A stretch of 55,233 bases of DNA from an uncultured Lachnospiraceae bacterium (GTDB taxonomy: Bacteria; Bacillota; Clostridia; Lachnospirales; Lachnospiraceae): assembly GCA_946623875.1 (NCBI GenBank), contig CAMORO010000007.1, forward strand, positions 1-55,233, in the 5' to 3' direction. The first letter of the stretch is position 1, and every line of letters begins with the position of its first letter. Shown here in pieces: positions 33,525 through 41,975 of the stretch. The notes beneath the pieces were generated by a model. It saw only the letters and a list, made by a program, of their open reading frames with translations. It was not told the DNA's origin and did not search any database. The position numbers and the translations under genes were made by a program.

Positions 33525-34748
33525 TCAGCTCCTGTAATCCGCATTTATCTTAACATAATCATAGGTCAGGTCACAGCCCCATGCTGTGGCCTCTTCTTTG
33601 CCCTCATGCATGTCGATGAGAACCGTTACCTCATCCTCCTTAAGGATTTTCAGTGCAGCATCCTCGTCGAAATCAAGCGGTACACCCATTTTAAACACCT
33701 GAAGCTTTCCCGCTTTACTCTCGAAGAACAGCTCAACACTGTTCTGGTCAAACTCAACCCCCGAATATCCCATCGCACACAGGAAACGTCCGAAGTTCGC
33801 ATCACATCCGAATATAGCTGCCTTACTGAGGCTTGAGCTTATCACTGAACGGGCAAGTGTCCTTGCTTCTTCCTTATCCGACGCATTTACAACATGTGCG
33901 GTAAAAAGCTTCGACGCGCCTTCACCGTCCTTTGCCATTTTGACGGCCAGCGATTTACATACATAGAAAAGTGCCTCTTTGAACGCTGTATATTCCTCTC
34001 CATCCGATACTATCTTCTCATTACAGGCTTCTCCGTTTGCCATCAGAAGCAGCGTATCGTTTGTAGATGTATCACCGTCAACCGATATCATATTGAAAGT
34101 ATCCTTAACCACCTCTCTCAATGCCTTCTGCATAAGCGCTTTATCTATCGAAGCATCTGTTGTAAGGAAGGCAAGCATCGTGCACATGTTGGGATGTATC
34201 ATACCCGATCCCTTACTCATGCCACCCAGAGTTACCGTCTTTGTTCCAATCTCAAATGTGACTGCAATTTCCTTGTTAACAGTATCCGTTGTCATTATCG
34301 CACGGCTCGCATCGGTTCCGGCTTCGGAGGTCTCGCTGAGTGCGGGCACCATTTTCCGTACTCCTGCCGTAAGCTTTTTAACAGGGAGCTGCATACCTAT
34401 AACGCCGGTAGATGCAACCGCTACCGTATCATAAGGAACTCCCGTCTCTTCTTCAACTGCCCTGGCAGTGGCTATACATGCATCATATCCCTCTTTACCC
34501 GTACATGCATTTGCAATTCCGGAATTGATGACAACCGCCTGCATCGGCCTGCCCGATTCGGTTATCTCCTTATCCCACATGACACAGGCCGCCTTCACAA
34601 CATTACTTGTGAAAGTACCGGCGCACTCACACGGAGTATCCGAATACACCATGGCCATGTCGGTCCTTCCCTCATATTTAATATTTGCCGCGCAGCCTGC
34701 TGCCTTAAATCCTTTCGCTGCAGTAACGCCACCGTTTATAACCTTCAT
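33525..34748 (-). CDS. argJ: glutamate N-acetyltransferase / amino-acid acetyltransferase
   Basis: About 407 residues. It moves the acetyl group between N-acetylornithine and glutamate in the cyclic arginine pathway. Motifs: GGVTAAKGFKAAG at the start, VVINSGIANACTG, the self-cleavage site ASTGVIGMQLP with the nucleophilic Thr, GGMSKGSGMIHPNMCTML, and DGDTSTNDT. GGAGGTGG lies before the ATG. It ends exactly where metF ends on the other strand. Its fellow arginine gene argG is 1.8 kb away. Confidence 0.95.
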   Translation of the reverse strand: MKVINGGVTAAKGFKAAGCAANIKYEGRTDMAMVYSDTPCECAGTFTSNVVKAACVMWDKEITESGRPMQAVVINSGIANACTGKEGYDACIATARAVEEETGVPYDTVAVASTGVIGMQLPVKKLTAGVRKMVPALSETSEAGTDASRAIMTTDTVNKEIAVTFEIGTKTVTLGGMSKGSGMIHPNMCTMLAFLTTDASIDKALMQKALREVVKDTFNMISVDGDTSTNDTLLLMANGEACNEKIVSDGEEYTAFKEALFYVCKSLAVKMAKDGEGASKLFTAHVVNASDKEEARTLARSVISSSLSKAAIFGCDANFGRFLCAMGYSGVEFDQNSVELFFESKAGKLQVFKMGVPLDFDEDAALKILKEDEVTVLIDMHEGKEEATAWGCDLTYDYVKINADYRS

Positions 34749-34819
34749 TATCCACCTCCGGTTGTCTGTATATTTTCACTTACTTTATGCGCCCTGTTTT
34801 ATGATCTGTTTCACTTCGG

Positions 34820-35263
34820 TCATTCATTGAATTTAACAATATTTTCTTCATTCAGTGTAAAATCATAATAATTCAGGTCTTCCCTTTTTGTCCAGCCTAT
34901 TGTCTTCCAGAATGCATTACCAATGTCGTTCTTTGTAAATGCGATCAGACTTACCTTATTAATATGTTCGTCCTTAAGAGCGTTCATCGCAAATACAACC
35001 ATCTGCTTGCCGATCCCGTGCCTTCGATGGTCAGGATGCACGCAGACATGGTAAAAGCACCCCCTCCTTCCGTCATGTCCGCACAGAATACTTCCTATTA
35101 TATTACCGTCCTCTTCACACACTACTGATGTTGATGGATTCCTCATAAGGAATCGCTCAACACCCTCTCTCGAATCATCTATACTGCGGATGGCAAATCC
35201 TTTAATGGTCATCCACAGATCCCTTACTCCGTCATAATCTTCGATCGTCATGGTACGTATCAT
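34820..35263 (-). CDS. GNAT-family N-acetyltransferase
   Basis: About 147 residues starting MIRTMTIEDYDGV. It has the GNAT fold, with the acetyl-CoA loop HPDHRRHGIGKQMV near residue 80 and the C-terminal LIAFTKNDIGNAFWKTIGW. I chose the ATG at 35263 with GAGGAAG upstream; the longer start would add seven unlikely residues. It lies between argJ and argG, which invites a link with N-acetylglutamate formation, but the sequence does not prove a substrate. Confidence 0.8.
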   Translation of the reverse strand: MIRTMTIEDYDGVRDLWMTIKGFAIRSIDDSREGVERFLMRNPSTSVVCEEDGNIIGSILCGHDGRRGCFYHVCVHPDHRRHGIGKQMVVFAMNALKDEHINKVSLIAFTKNDIGNAFWKTIGWTKREDLNYYDFTLNEENIVKFNE

Positions 35264-35339
35264 ATCTTCCTCTTCCCAATTCAATTTATCCTTATAAACA
35301 TGAATTTATTCCTGCTGCTGTATGATTATACACACTATA

Positions 35340-35432
35340 TGCATATTATGCAACGTATTTTTAACATTTTTGAATAGATCACGTTTTTTTATGCATTTTA
35401 CTATTGCATTTACAAATTAAATGTAGTATTCT
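35340..35432 (+). promoter_or_regulatory. argG promoter region with possible ArgR boxes
   Basis: TTGCAT (35404-35409) and TATTCT (35427-35432) at 17 bp form a likely promoter. The palindrome TGCATATTATGCA (35340-35352) and two TGCATTT half sites (35392 and 35405, the latter over the -35 box) resemble arginine-repressor boxes, which are A/T-rich palindromes near TGCAT or TGAAT. The match is partial. Confidence 0.4.
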
Positions 35433-35503
35433 TTGATTTGCAGTGAAAAAGGAACAGATCAGGTAAACATAAATGTGATCATTCAGAACAGGAGGAATTC
35501 ACA

Positions 35504-36727
35504 ATGAAGGAAAAGGTAGTACTTGCATATTCGGGCGGTCTTGATACAAGCGCTCTTATACCATGGCTTAAGGAGAACTTCGATTACGAAGTAATATGCG
35601 TATGCGGCAACTGCGGGCAGGCGGATGAGCTTGAGGGTCTTGAAGAAAGAGCACTCTCATCAGGCGCTTCCAAATTATATATAGAAGATCTGACCGACGA
35701 GTTCTGCAATGATTTTATCGTACCGTGTGTACAGGCACATGCAGTATACGAGAATAAATATCTCCTCGGAACATCAATGGCAAGACCGGTAATTGCAAAG
35801 AAACTTGTTGAAATAGCACGTAAGGAAGGTGCAACCGCCATCTGCCACGGCGCTACGGGAAAGGGTAATGACCAGATAAGGTTCGAGCTGGGCATCAAGG
35901 CACTGGCTCCCGATCTTAAGATAATCGCTGCATGGCGTAATGACAAGTGGACAATGAGCTCACGTGAGGAAGAGATCGAATACTGCCGCGCACACGGCAT
36001 CAATCTTCCCTTCTCGGCAGATTCAAGCTATTCACGTGACCGCAATCTCTGGCACATAAGCCATGAGGGTCTCGAACTTGAGGATCCCGCCAACGAGCCG
36101 GATTACGATCATCTGCTTGTTCTCGGAACCACTCCCGAGAAGGCTCCCGATGAAGGGGAATATGTAACAATGACCTTCGAGGCCGGCGTTCCCAAATCAA
36201 TAAACGGCAAGGAAATGAAAGTTTCCGAGATAATCACCGAGCTCAACCGTCTTGGCGGAAAGCACGGAATAGGTATCATCGACATAGTGGAGAACCGCGT
36301 TGTGGGTATGAAGAGCCGCGGCGTTTATGAGACCCCCGGCGGTACCATTCTCTATGAAGCGCATCAGCAGCTCGAGGAGCTTATCCTCGACCGTGACACC
36401 TATGCACTCAAGGCCGAAATGGGCAACAAATTTGCTCAGATCGTGTATGAAGGGAAATGGTTCACACCTCTTCGCGAAGCAATACAGGCATTTATACAGT
36501 CTACACAGAAGTACGTTACCGGTGAGGTTAAGTTCAAGCTCTATAAGGGCAATATAATCAAGGCAGGAACCACATCACCCTATTCACTGTACAACGAAAG
36601 CATCGCAAGCTTCACGACAGGTGATATGTATGACCATCATGATGCAGAGGGCTTCATCAATCTGTTTGGTCTTTCATGCAAGGTACGTGCACTCAAGATG
36701 CAGGAGGTCGAAAAGGCAGCCAAATAA
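35504..36727 (+). CDS. argG: argininosuccinate synthase
   Basis: About 407 residues. It joins citrulline and aspartate with ATP use. The PP-loop [15 protein letters not shown] is near the N terminus; [15 protein letters not shown] binds aspartate and citrulline; [15 protein letters not shown] is typical further on. AGGAGG precedes the ATG, and the leader contains ATTCAGAACAGG (35481-35492), related to the motif seen in three other leaders. The DUF1294 gene follows after 11 bases. Confidence 0.96.
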   Translation: MKEKVVLAYSGGLDTSALIPWLKENFDYEVICVCGNCGQADELEGLEERALSSGASKLYIEDLTDEFCNDFIVPCVQAHAVYENKYLLGTSMARPVIAKKLVEIARKEGATAICHGATGKGNDQIRFELGIKALAPDLKIIAAWRNDKWTMSSREEEIEYCRAHGINLPFSADSSYSRDRNLWHISHEGLELEDPANEPDYDHLLVLGTTPEKAPDEGEYVTMTFEAGVPKSINGKEMKVSEIITELNRLGGKHGIGIIDIVENRVVGMKSRGVYETPGGTILYEAHQQLEELILDRDTYALKAEMGNKFAQIVYEGKWFTPLREAIQAFIQSTQKYVTGEVKFKLYKGNIIKAGTTSPYSLYNESIASFTTGDMYDHHDAEGFINLFGLSCKVRALKMQEVEKAAK

Positions 36728-36738
36728 GGAGCATCTTA

Positions 36739-37047
36739 ATGATTGATCTAACAAACGTAAGGATGATCATAGGTTTATATTTAATATGTGTTAATCTGCT
36801 TGGGATCATTTATTTCTTTGTTGACAAGCAGAAGGCCAAGCGGCAGTCGTGGCGAACACCCGAAGCAACCCTGTTTACGATAGCGTTCTTCGGAGGCAGC
36901 ATCGGCTGCCTTCTTGGTATGTATATGTTTCATCACAAAACTCAGAAACCGAAATTCTATATCGGAATGCCGGTAATACTGGCGGTCCAGATCCTTCTGG
37001 TACTTACTGCACTGTTTATAATACCTGTTGATTTCAAGATACTGTAG
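36739..37047 (+). CDS. DUF1294-family membrane protein
   Basis: About 102 residues. Three hydrophobic segments lie at about residues 8-27, 42-63 and 78-98. KAKRQSWRTPEATLF between the first two and GMYMFHHKTQKPKF after the second are typical of DUF1294. The role of this family is unknown. I chose the ATG at 36739 because AAGGAG lies upstream of it. It lies close behind argG and is probably cotranscribed. Confidence 0.85.
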   Translation: MIDLTNVRMIIGLYLICVNLLGIIYFFVDKQKAKRQSWRTPEATLFTIAFFGGSIGCLLGMYMFHHKTQKPKFYIGMPVILAVQILLVLTALFIIPVDFKIL

Positions 37048-37094
37048 TAACCCCATACAAGGCATGTATCATCACACATCATTTAGGAGGAAGC

Positions 37095-37622
37095 ATGCGC
37101 CTGTTTACGATCAATAATACCTCTCTTTTTATGACCGCACTTTTATCGGATAAAGAAACCGTCTTCGATCAGTTCCTTCTTGTAGATGCTGTAATAATGA
37201 CAGGAACAACCTTCACTATCGATGGTCATATAAATAAATCCTTTTATAATGATGAGGAGCTTGAAGAGCTTCGAAGGACAGCATCCGGAAACGGAAGGAT
37301 CTACAGTGAAGACTTTATACGATGGGAGGTCGTGAAGGAGCACTGTTTCAACTGCATAAAGGGAAAAAAGACCCCTTTATCACTCAGGATAAACTTCTGT
37401 CTGGCACCCGAAAATATCATCCGATTTCTTAAGACCGCCGAAACCGGTCTGAATGCATGTGATGTTCGTTCATTAAATGCAAACATTAAATACGACGGAA
37501 GCACACTGACCTGTACTACCGCCGTATCACTTTCAATATTCACAATGGACAAGACTCTGGAAAATGCATGGGATGACATGTTTGCCCGTTTTCTCTCACA
37601 GCACGGCTTCGATCATGATTAG
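37095..37622 (+). CDS. DUF5721-family protein
   Basis: About 175 residues, soluble, with alternating strands and helices and no catalytic motif that I can name. The start MRLFTINNTSLFMTALL and the end SLSIFTMDKTLENAWDDMFARFL fit DUF5721, which I know mainly from Lachnospiraceae. AGGAGG precedes the ATG. It is the last of the plus-strand genes before the type VII locus. A hairpin CCTCTGCT-GAA-AGCAGGGG lies downstream near 37650 without a T-run. Confidence 0.75.
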   Translation: MRLFTINNTSLFMTALLSDKETVFDQFLLVDAVIMTGTTFTIDGHINKSFYNDEELEELRRTASGNGRIYSEDFIRWEVVKEHCFNCIKGKKTPLSLRINFCLAPENIIRFLKTAETGLNACDVRSLNANIKYDGSTLTCTTAVSLSIFTMDKTLENAWDDMFARFLSQHGFDHD

Positions 37623-37672
37623 ATCTCTTTATATTTGTTAATCGACCGGCCTCTGCTGAAAGCAGGGGCGTG

Positions 37673-38995
37673 TCATGCAAATGATGCGGAAGCTATCATT
37701 TCCGTAAGCTCAGCTTCACATCCCGTGTACAGTCTGTTTATATGTTCCAGCGAATCCGCATACCGTATCAGCGCTTCCCCTGCCTTAAGTACCTCATTCT
37801 CCTGTTTCCTAAGCCTTATATCAACAGCCAGCCTGCTTGCTGCCTTGTAATTGATCGATGCTCTCAGTTCAGAAAGAGCCGATGCAACAGACGACAGCTC
37901 TTTGATCATTTCGCGCATCTGTATCACCACCGACGTAAGACCCCCATGATCGAAATACATGCTGTCAGTAACCGTCGCAACATCCTCATATTCATAATCG
38001 CACGTAAATCCGAACAAACCGGCAGTATACTGTTTTACGTTATTCCATGCCTCATTCAGCCTTTCTTTTTTATACGCATCATCTCTGTCATTACTCATTA
38101 CGCCGGCCACGCAGGCAGCAAGCAGTTCACTGACATTTCTGTTACCGCCATCCGGGAGCGAATCCAATCCGGCTACAACCCTTTTTAACAGCCCGGCCCC
38201 GCAGGCAACCACCGGGTTCTGTCTTCCGAGGTTAACTATATTTCCATCCTCATCAAACTCACAGGATTTGTACAGTACATACGGACTGTGATAATCTGCA
38301 AGACTCTCTCCGCCCGAAACCACATACACCATCTCATGCGCAAGCGGCGTCAGCAGTATATTCACGTAATCCTTATCGCCTGAAACAGATTTGGTCCTGT
38401 AGGAAGCCTCATCCATCTGATATCTGTATTCTTCCGATGCGCTCTTTCCAAAGCCCTGACCGTCAAACGATATACATCTGTTCACCCTGTCCCTGTTTGC
38501 CGTGATCGCGAACTGAGCCAGATTACCGCCCTTGGAATGTCCCGAAACCGTCAGATCGTCATACACCCCGCAGTCATATCTGACGAAATCATCGGCCAGC
38601 TTCTGCATATCGGTCTCACTCATATATTCACCGCGTAGATTATCCGCCCAGGCTTCATATCCGCCACCCGTTCCGCGAAATACCACTGTGGCCTTCGCTT
38701 CTTCCCCGGGACTTGCAAAACAAACCGCCCGTATCCCTCCGTCATCTATTGTCCTGACAGCCTCAAGCGCCTTAAAGTCACCGGATTGCGCATCCATTTC
38801 ACGGATGATGTCGTAGCACTCCTCTGCTTTCATGCCTCCGCCCGCTCCGATATTTGCCATCTGATTGAGCGAAACAGCTCCGTCTTCATCCCTGCAGCTA
38901 TCAAGCATCTCATTTATCGACCCATATTTTGTACTACAGTCCATGTACAGATAATTGGACAGTAACAGCAATTCCTTTTCACTTAATTCTCTCAT
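37673..38995 (-). CDS. alpha/beta hydrolase, Mbeg1-like (DUF2974)
   Basis: About 440 residues. Residues about 60-240 form an alpha/beta-hydrolase core with VVFRGTGGGYEAWADNL and the nucleophile motif SGHSKGGNLAQF (Ser near residue 153), as in the Mbeg1-like lipase family. The C-terminal 120 residues are helical, starting near SMYFDHGGLTSVVIQMREMI, and resemble the helical hairpins of type VII substrates. There is no signal peptide. The gene overlaps the VWA-FHA gene (ATGA) and ends the type VII operon. I infer a substrate or accessory enzyme of the secretion system, perhaps acting on lipids or cell-wall material. Confidence 0.75.
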   Translation of the reverse strand: MRELSEKELLLLSNYLYMDCSTKYGSINEMLDSCRDEDGAVSLNQMANIGAGGGMKAEECYDIIREMDAQSGDFKALEAVRTIDDGGIRAVCFASPGEEAKATVVFRGTGGGYEAWADNLRGEYMSETDMQKLADDFVRYDCGVYDDLTVSGHSKGGNLAQFAITANRDRVNRCISFDGQGFGKSASEEYRYQMDEASYRTKSVSGDKDYVNILLTPLAHEMVYVVSGGESLADYHSPYVLYKSCEFDEDGNIVNLGRQNPVVACGAGLLKRVVAGLDSLPDGGNRNVSELLAACVAGVMSNDRDDAYKKERLNEAWNNVKQYTAGLFGFTCDYEYEDVATVTDSMYFDHGGLTSVVIQMREMIKELSSVASALSELRASINYKAASRLAVDIRLRKQENEVLKAGEALIRYADSLEHINRLYTGCEAELTEMIASASFA

Positions 38996-40347
38996 ATCCT
39001 CACCAGTAAAGATGACTGTCCGAGCTGCAGAATATCACCGTTTTTCAACAGCAGCTCCTGGAAAACCTTCTGTCTGTTAACCCGTGTTCCGTTAGACGAT
39101 TCAAGATCCCTGACATACCATGAGTCCCCTTTTACGGACAGTTCACAATGTCGTCCCGAAATCGAATCATCATTGTCGATTACAAGATCACACAGATTTC
39201 TCGATCTGCCGACCACAAGGATGTCATCACATATTGCCCTGTAGAGGCGTGTAGGGTCAAGGCAGTCCTCAAGAACAATATCATGTCCTTGCACACCCTG
39301 ATCAAGCAGACGTGTTGCACCCTCATCCGAAGCATCAAGCTTATATGTCATACAGTCGTAATCTTCCGCATTCTCGGCTATCGAAGCTTCATTGAATATC
39401 TCCTCGTTCACCTGTGACAGTATTGTCTTTTTCTCTTCACGGTGCTTACAGTTTTTCCTGCGTAAAGCCGCAAGCAGTGTTATGGCGAACACAAGGGCAA
39501 CCGTAAGTCCCAATGTGGGAAGCAGAACATTCAAGCTGATGGCAGGACCCGCTCCCGCACTGCCTCTTCTTATGATAGGCGTTGTATCATTTGACATATA
39601 GGAAATCGTATTCATATGTTCCTCCACAAGGCCGTCCGCATCCTTATCGCTTGCAATATACAAAGCAGTATCAGCAAAAGCCGCTTCCCCTGATGCGCTG
39701 ACCCCTGCCTCCTGCGCTACTGTCTCCTGCGGGTGATCTTCATCCAAACCGGTTTCCTGTGCCATAGTCTGATCGCTCATACTGCTTCTGACTGCCTCTA
39801 TATTGTTCAATATTCTGTCTCCGATTATCCTTTCGCTGCCTCCCTCCGAGTTTTCGAACTCGGTAAGAAGCAGTTCACCTCCGCTTATGGTTGCTATCGC
39901 CGAAAGATTCTTGGCAGCGGGAATACTCTTCTTTTCCACGCTTTGAACCACATAGACCGGATAACCGGCTTCCTTCAGCATATAATACAGTTCTTCATTG
40001 GCATGCAGTACCGGTTCTTTTTCCTCCCCGTCGGTAAACAGAATGATATTACGGCATGCTACATCCTGATGCATCCATTCATTCAGTACAGCCGCCAGAT
40101 TGTCGGTTATATAAGTATCCTTGTCTGTCATTTCGATCTTATCTATACTGTCCGACAGCATCTGTCTGTCATTACTGTAATCCGTTAAATATTCAATATC
40201 CTCGCCAAATACGGCAATCCTGCATTCATCATTCTCATTCAGGTGCTCACAGATATATTTGGCCGTTTCCCTGCTCAGAATAAAATTAGCCTTCCCGACA
40301 GACATTGAATTGTCTATCATTATCAGAGTCTTATACCCAATAGCCAT
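38992..40347 (-). CDS. VWA-FHA membrane protein of the type VII locus
   Basis: About 451 residues. Residues 1-170 form a von Willebrand A domain with an intact metal site (MIDNSMSVGK). A linker follows, then one membrane helix at about 270-296. The last 95 residues form an FHA domain (VVGRSRNLCDLVI, SISGRHCELSV, DLESSNGTRVN), which binds phospho-threonine peptides. I chose the second ATG (40347), better spaced from AAGGAG. It follows the first WXG100-type gene. FHA modules are typical of type VII membrane components, and this protein may stand in for EssB-like parts that are missing here. Confidence 0.8.
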   Translation of the reverse strand: MAIGYKTLIMIDNSMSVGKANFILSRETAKYICEHLNENDECRIAVFGEDIEYLTDYSNDRQMLSDSIDKIEMTDKDTYITDNLAAVLNEWMHQDVACRNIILFTDGEEKEPVLHANEELYYMLKEAGYPVYVVQSVEKKSIPAAKNLSAIATISGGELLLTEFENSEGGSERIIGDRILNNIEAVRSSMSDQTMAQETGLDEDHPQETVAQEAGVSASGEAAFADTALYIASDKDADGLVEEHMNTISYMSNDTTPIIRRGSAGAGPAISLNVLLPTLGLTVALVFAITLLAALRRKNCKHREEKKTILSQVNEEIFNEASIAENAEDYDCMTYKLDASDEGATRLLDQGVQGHDIVLEDCLDPTRLYRAICDDILVVGRSRNLCDLVIDNDDSISGRHCELSVKGDSWYVRDLESSNGTRVNRQKVFQELLLKNGDILQLGQSSLLVRI

Positions 40348-40358
40348 TTCCATGCTCC

Positions 40359-40676
40359 TTATGAAACAACCTCTGTCATCAGTCCGGCACTCTGTTCGAT
40401 ATTCGCATCTTCTGCAGCCTGATACTCCCGTGCCATTTCCATCAGATCCGTCACATGTTCCTGTATCATCCTGTTGATCCTTTCAATATCATCTGACAGC
40501 TCCGCAAATCTGGCTCCGTATCCCGAAGCTGCCTCTCCCATCCATACGGATTTGAGGCTGTTTACTATTTCATTCATTTCCTGTGTGAGAGCCCCTATTG
40601 TTTTACCCGTTGAGCTGAATTCGTTTGAAGCATCAATAAGCTTCTGTGGTGTGACTTTCAAAATCCCTGTTGCCAT
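40359..40676 (-). CDS. WXG100-family protein A
   Basis: About 105 residues, two helices with the central WMG turn (SVWMGEAASGYGARF). The C-terminal tail ends near EYQAAEDANIEQSAG. WXG100 proteins are small helical-hairpin substrates of type VII secretion and often form dimers. AAGGAG lies ahead of the ATG. It is the gene nearest the VWA-FHA gene. Confidence 0.85.
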   Translation of the reverse strand: MATGILKVTPQKLIDASNEFSSTGKTIGALTQEMNEIVNSLKSVWMGEAASGYGARFAELSDDIERINRMIQEHVTDLMEMAREYQAAEDANIEQSAGLMTEVVS

Positions 40677-40710
40677 TTTTTCTCCTTTCACGTCTCATTG
40701 TTTCACAATT

Positions 40711-41010
40711 CTAATATGTTCTCGTTGAAGCAGTTGTCATGTTCCTGTTCTCTGCTTCCTCATACTTGGCAGCTATAATGAACAAAGCCTCAATATAGCG
40801 TTCGATAGCCGAATGGAACTGATCCATCTGCCCCTTGTCTCTGGTAAAAGCTCCGTGAAATGCCTCGTTCGCTTCGCCTTCCCACATAGACTTAAGTGCC
40901 TGTTCCACAGTCTGCAGGGTCTCCGTCCCTGTCTTGAACCGACTGTTAAGTCCCTTAAGCTGCTCCGCCTTTTTTCTGAGCTCGGCAGCAGTTACCTGAA
41001 AAAATGCCAT
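40711..41010 (-). CDS. WXG100-family protein B
   Basis: About 99 residues with the WEG turn (SMWEGEANEAFHGAF) and the C-terminal YxxxD/E-like signal YEEAENR (IIAAKYEEAENR). This is the most typical EsxA-like protein of the locus. AGGAGG-like sequence precedes the ATG. It is probably secreted, alone or paired with protein A. Confidence 0.9.
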   Translation of the reverse strand: MAFFQVTAAELRKKAEQLKGLNSRFKTGTETLQTVEQALKSMWEGEANEAFHGAFTRDKGQMDQFHSAIERYIEALFIIAAKYEEAENRNMTTASTRTY

Positions 41011-41064
41011 TCTTTTTCCTCCTTTTACTCTTTGACTTGATATGTATATAAAACGTTCTTCGTT

Positions 41065-41376
41065 TTATAACCTGTTTTCAATAACAAGCAATGCAGCCAT
41101 CTCGGCAGAGTATATGCGCTGCGCTGTCTTTCTGATCATCTCTGCCGTATCCTTAAGTATCTCCGCCGAACCGTACAGTCTGTTCTTAAGGTTACGGGTA
41201 TTACTTATATATGACCCGGCATTCTGTCCCTTCCATGAATTAGTGAGAAGCGCAAGCGCCTGATCGAATTTAACGTTACTTATATTACAGAGTTTACAGG
41301 AAAGTTCTTCCAGTTCCTCTGCCTGATCGATTGCCCTTTTAAACTCTATATCTATCTCTGCTTTAGTGATGCTCAT
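41065..41376 (-). CDS. WXG100-like protein C
   Basis: About 103 residues, mostly helical, with a WKG turn (NSWKGQNAGSYI). The second helix is longer and the tail lacks the YxxxD/E signal. It may be a chaperone-like partner of the other proteins rather than a secreted effector. GGAGGC lies before the ATG, which overlaps the stop of protein D's gene (ATGA). Confidence 0.75.
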   Translation of the reverse strand: MSITKAEIDIEFKRAIDQAEELEELSCKLCNISNVKFDQALALLTNSWKGQNAGSYISNTRNLKNRLYGSAEILKDTAEMIRKTAQRIYSAEMAALLVIENRL

Positions 41377-41672
41377 CTGCCCATGCCTCCTATAATGTCA
41401 TAAACCTTCATTTCTGTTTCCTGGTATCTTGTAAGCGATCTGTTAAGAAGTCTGTACATAACCTGAATACTGTATACAGTCATCTCCATTACCATGATAT
41501 CCTCCGAAAGCACACGCATATACTCATCATAAGCTGCGCCTTCCCACGATATTCCCAGATACTTAAGCCTGTCCTTTAGCGAAGCCAGTTCATCACACAT
41601 CCGTTTTGATACCGTACCCAGCTCGGTAAGCAGACTGCTCATTCTTACATATACCGCATCAACCGGCCTCAC
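41373..41672 (-). CDS. WXG100-like protein D
   Basis: About 99 residues, helical, with a WEG turn (ISWEGAAYDEYMRVL). It is translated in overlap with protein C (ATGA) and overlaps the end of the YukD-like gene by 14 bases. C and D look like a matched pair. Confidence 0.78.
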   Translation of the reverse strand: MRPVDAVYVRMSSLLTELGTVSKRMCDELASLKDRLKYLGISWEGAAYDEYMRVLSEDIMVMEMTVYSIQVMYRLLNRSLTRYQETEMKVYDIIGGMGR

Positions 41673-41943
41673 CTGTACCCACCTCCTTTATCGAAACATT
41701 GCTTTCAAGTATATAAATCAAGACAGATCCGTTCACTATACCGCATTCACAGAGCCCGGTTCCACACGGAACTATCCCTTTGGGATCGCAGCTTATCAGC
41801 ACATCATTAAGGTTTGCATCCGTATTCAGTTCACCAAGAACAGTCTTAATATAGTAACGCAGCTCGTCCGAGCATATGTTTTTATCAACTTCAAGCTCAA
41901 ATCTTCTTGCATGCTGGACCGCATAAATCTCTATCCTTATCAC
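41659..41943 (-). CDS. YukD/EsaB-like ubiquitin-fold protein
   Basis: About 94 residues starting with a GTG read as Met (MIRIEIYAVQHARRF), with AGGAGAGG seven bases upstream. The beta-grasp pattern, the helix SDELRYYIKTVLGEL and the end IVNGSVLIYIL fit YukD/EsaB, a small cytoplasmic regulator of type VII secretion. It lies directly behind the EssC gene, the order seen in other loci of the Firmicute type. The longer TTG start at 41979 would overlap EssC and adds unlike residues. Confidence 0.75.
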   Translation of the reverse strand: MIRIEIYAVQHARRFELEVDKNICSDELRYYIKTVLGELNTDANLNDVLISCDPKGIVPCGTGLCECGIVNGSVLIYILESNVSIKEVGTGEAG

Positions 41944-41975
41944 AGCTTCACCTCTCCTCGTATAATGGTTCCTCC

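Noticed and set aside
33894-34868. Long plus-strand frame of 324 codons
   Set aside because: It is the shadow of argJ on the other strand; argJ has full family motifs and a ribosome site.
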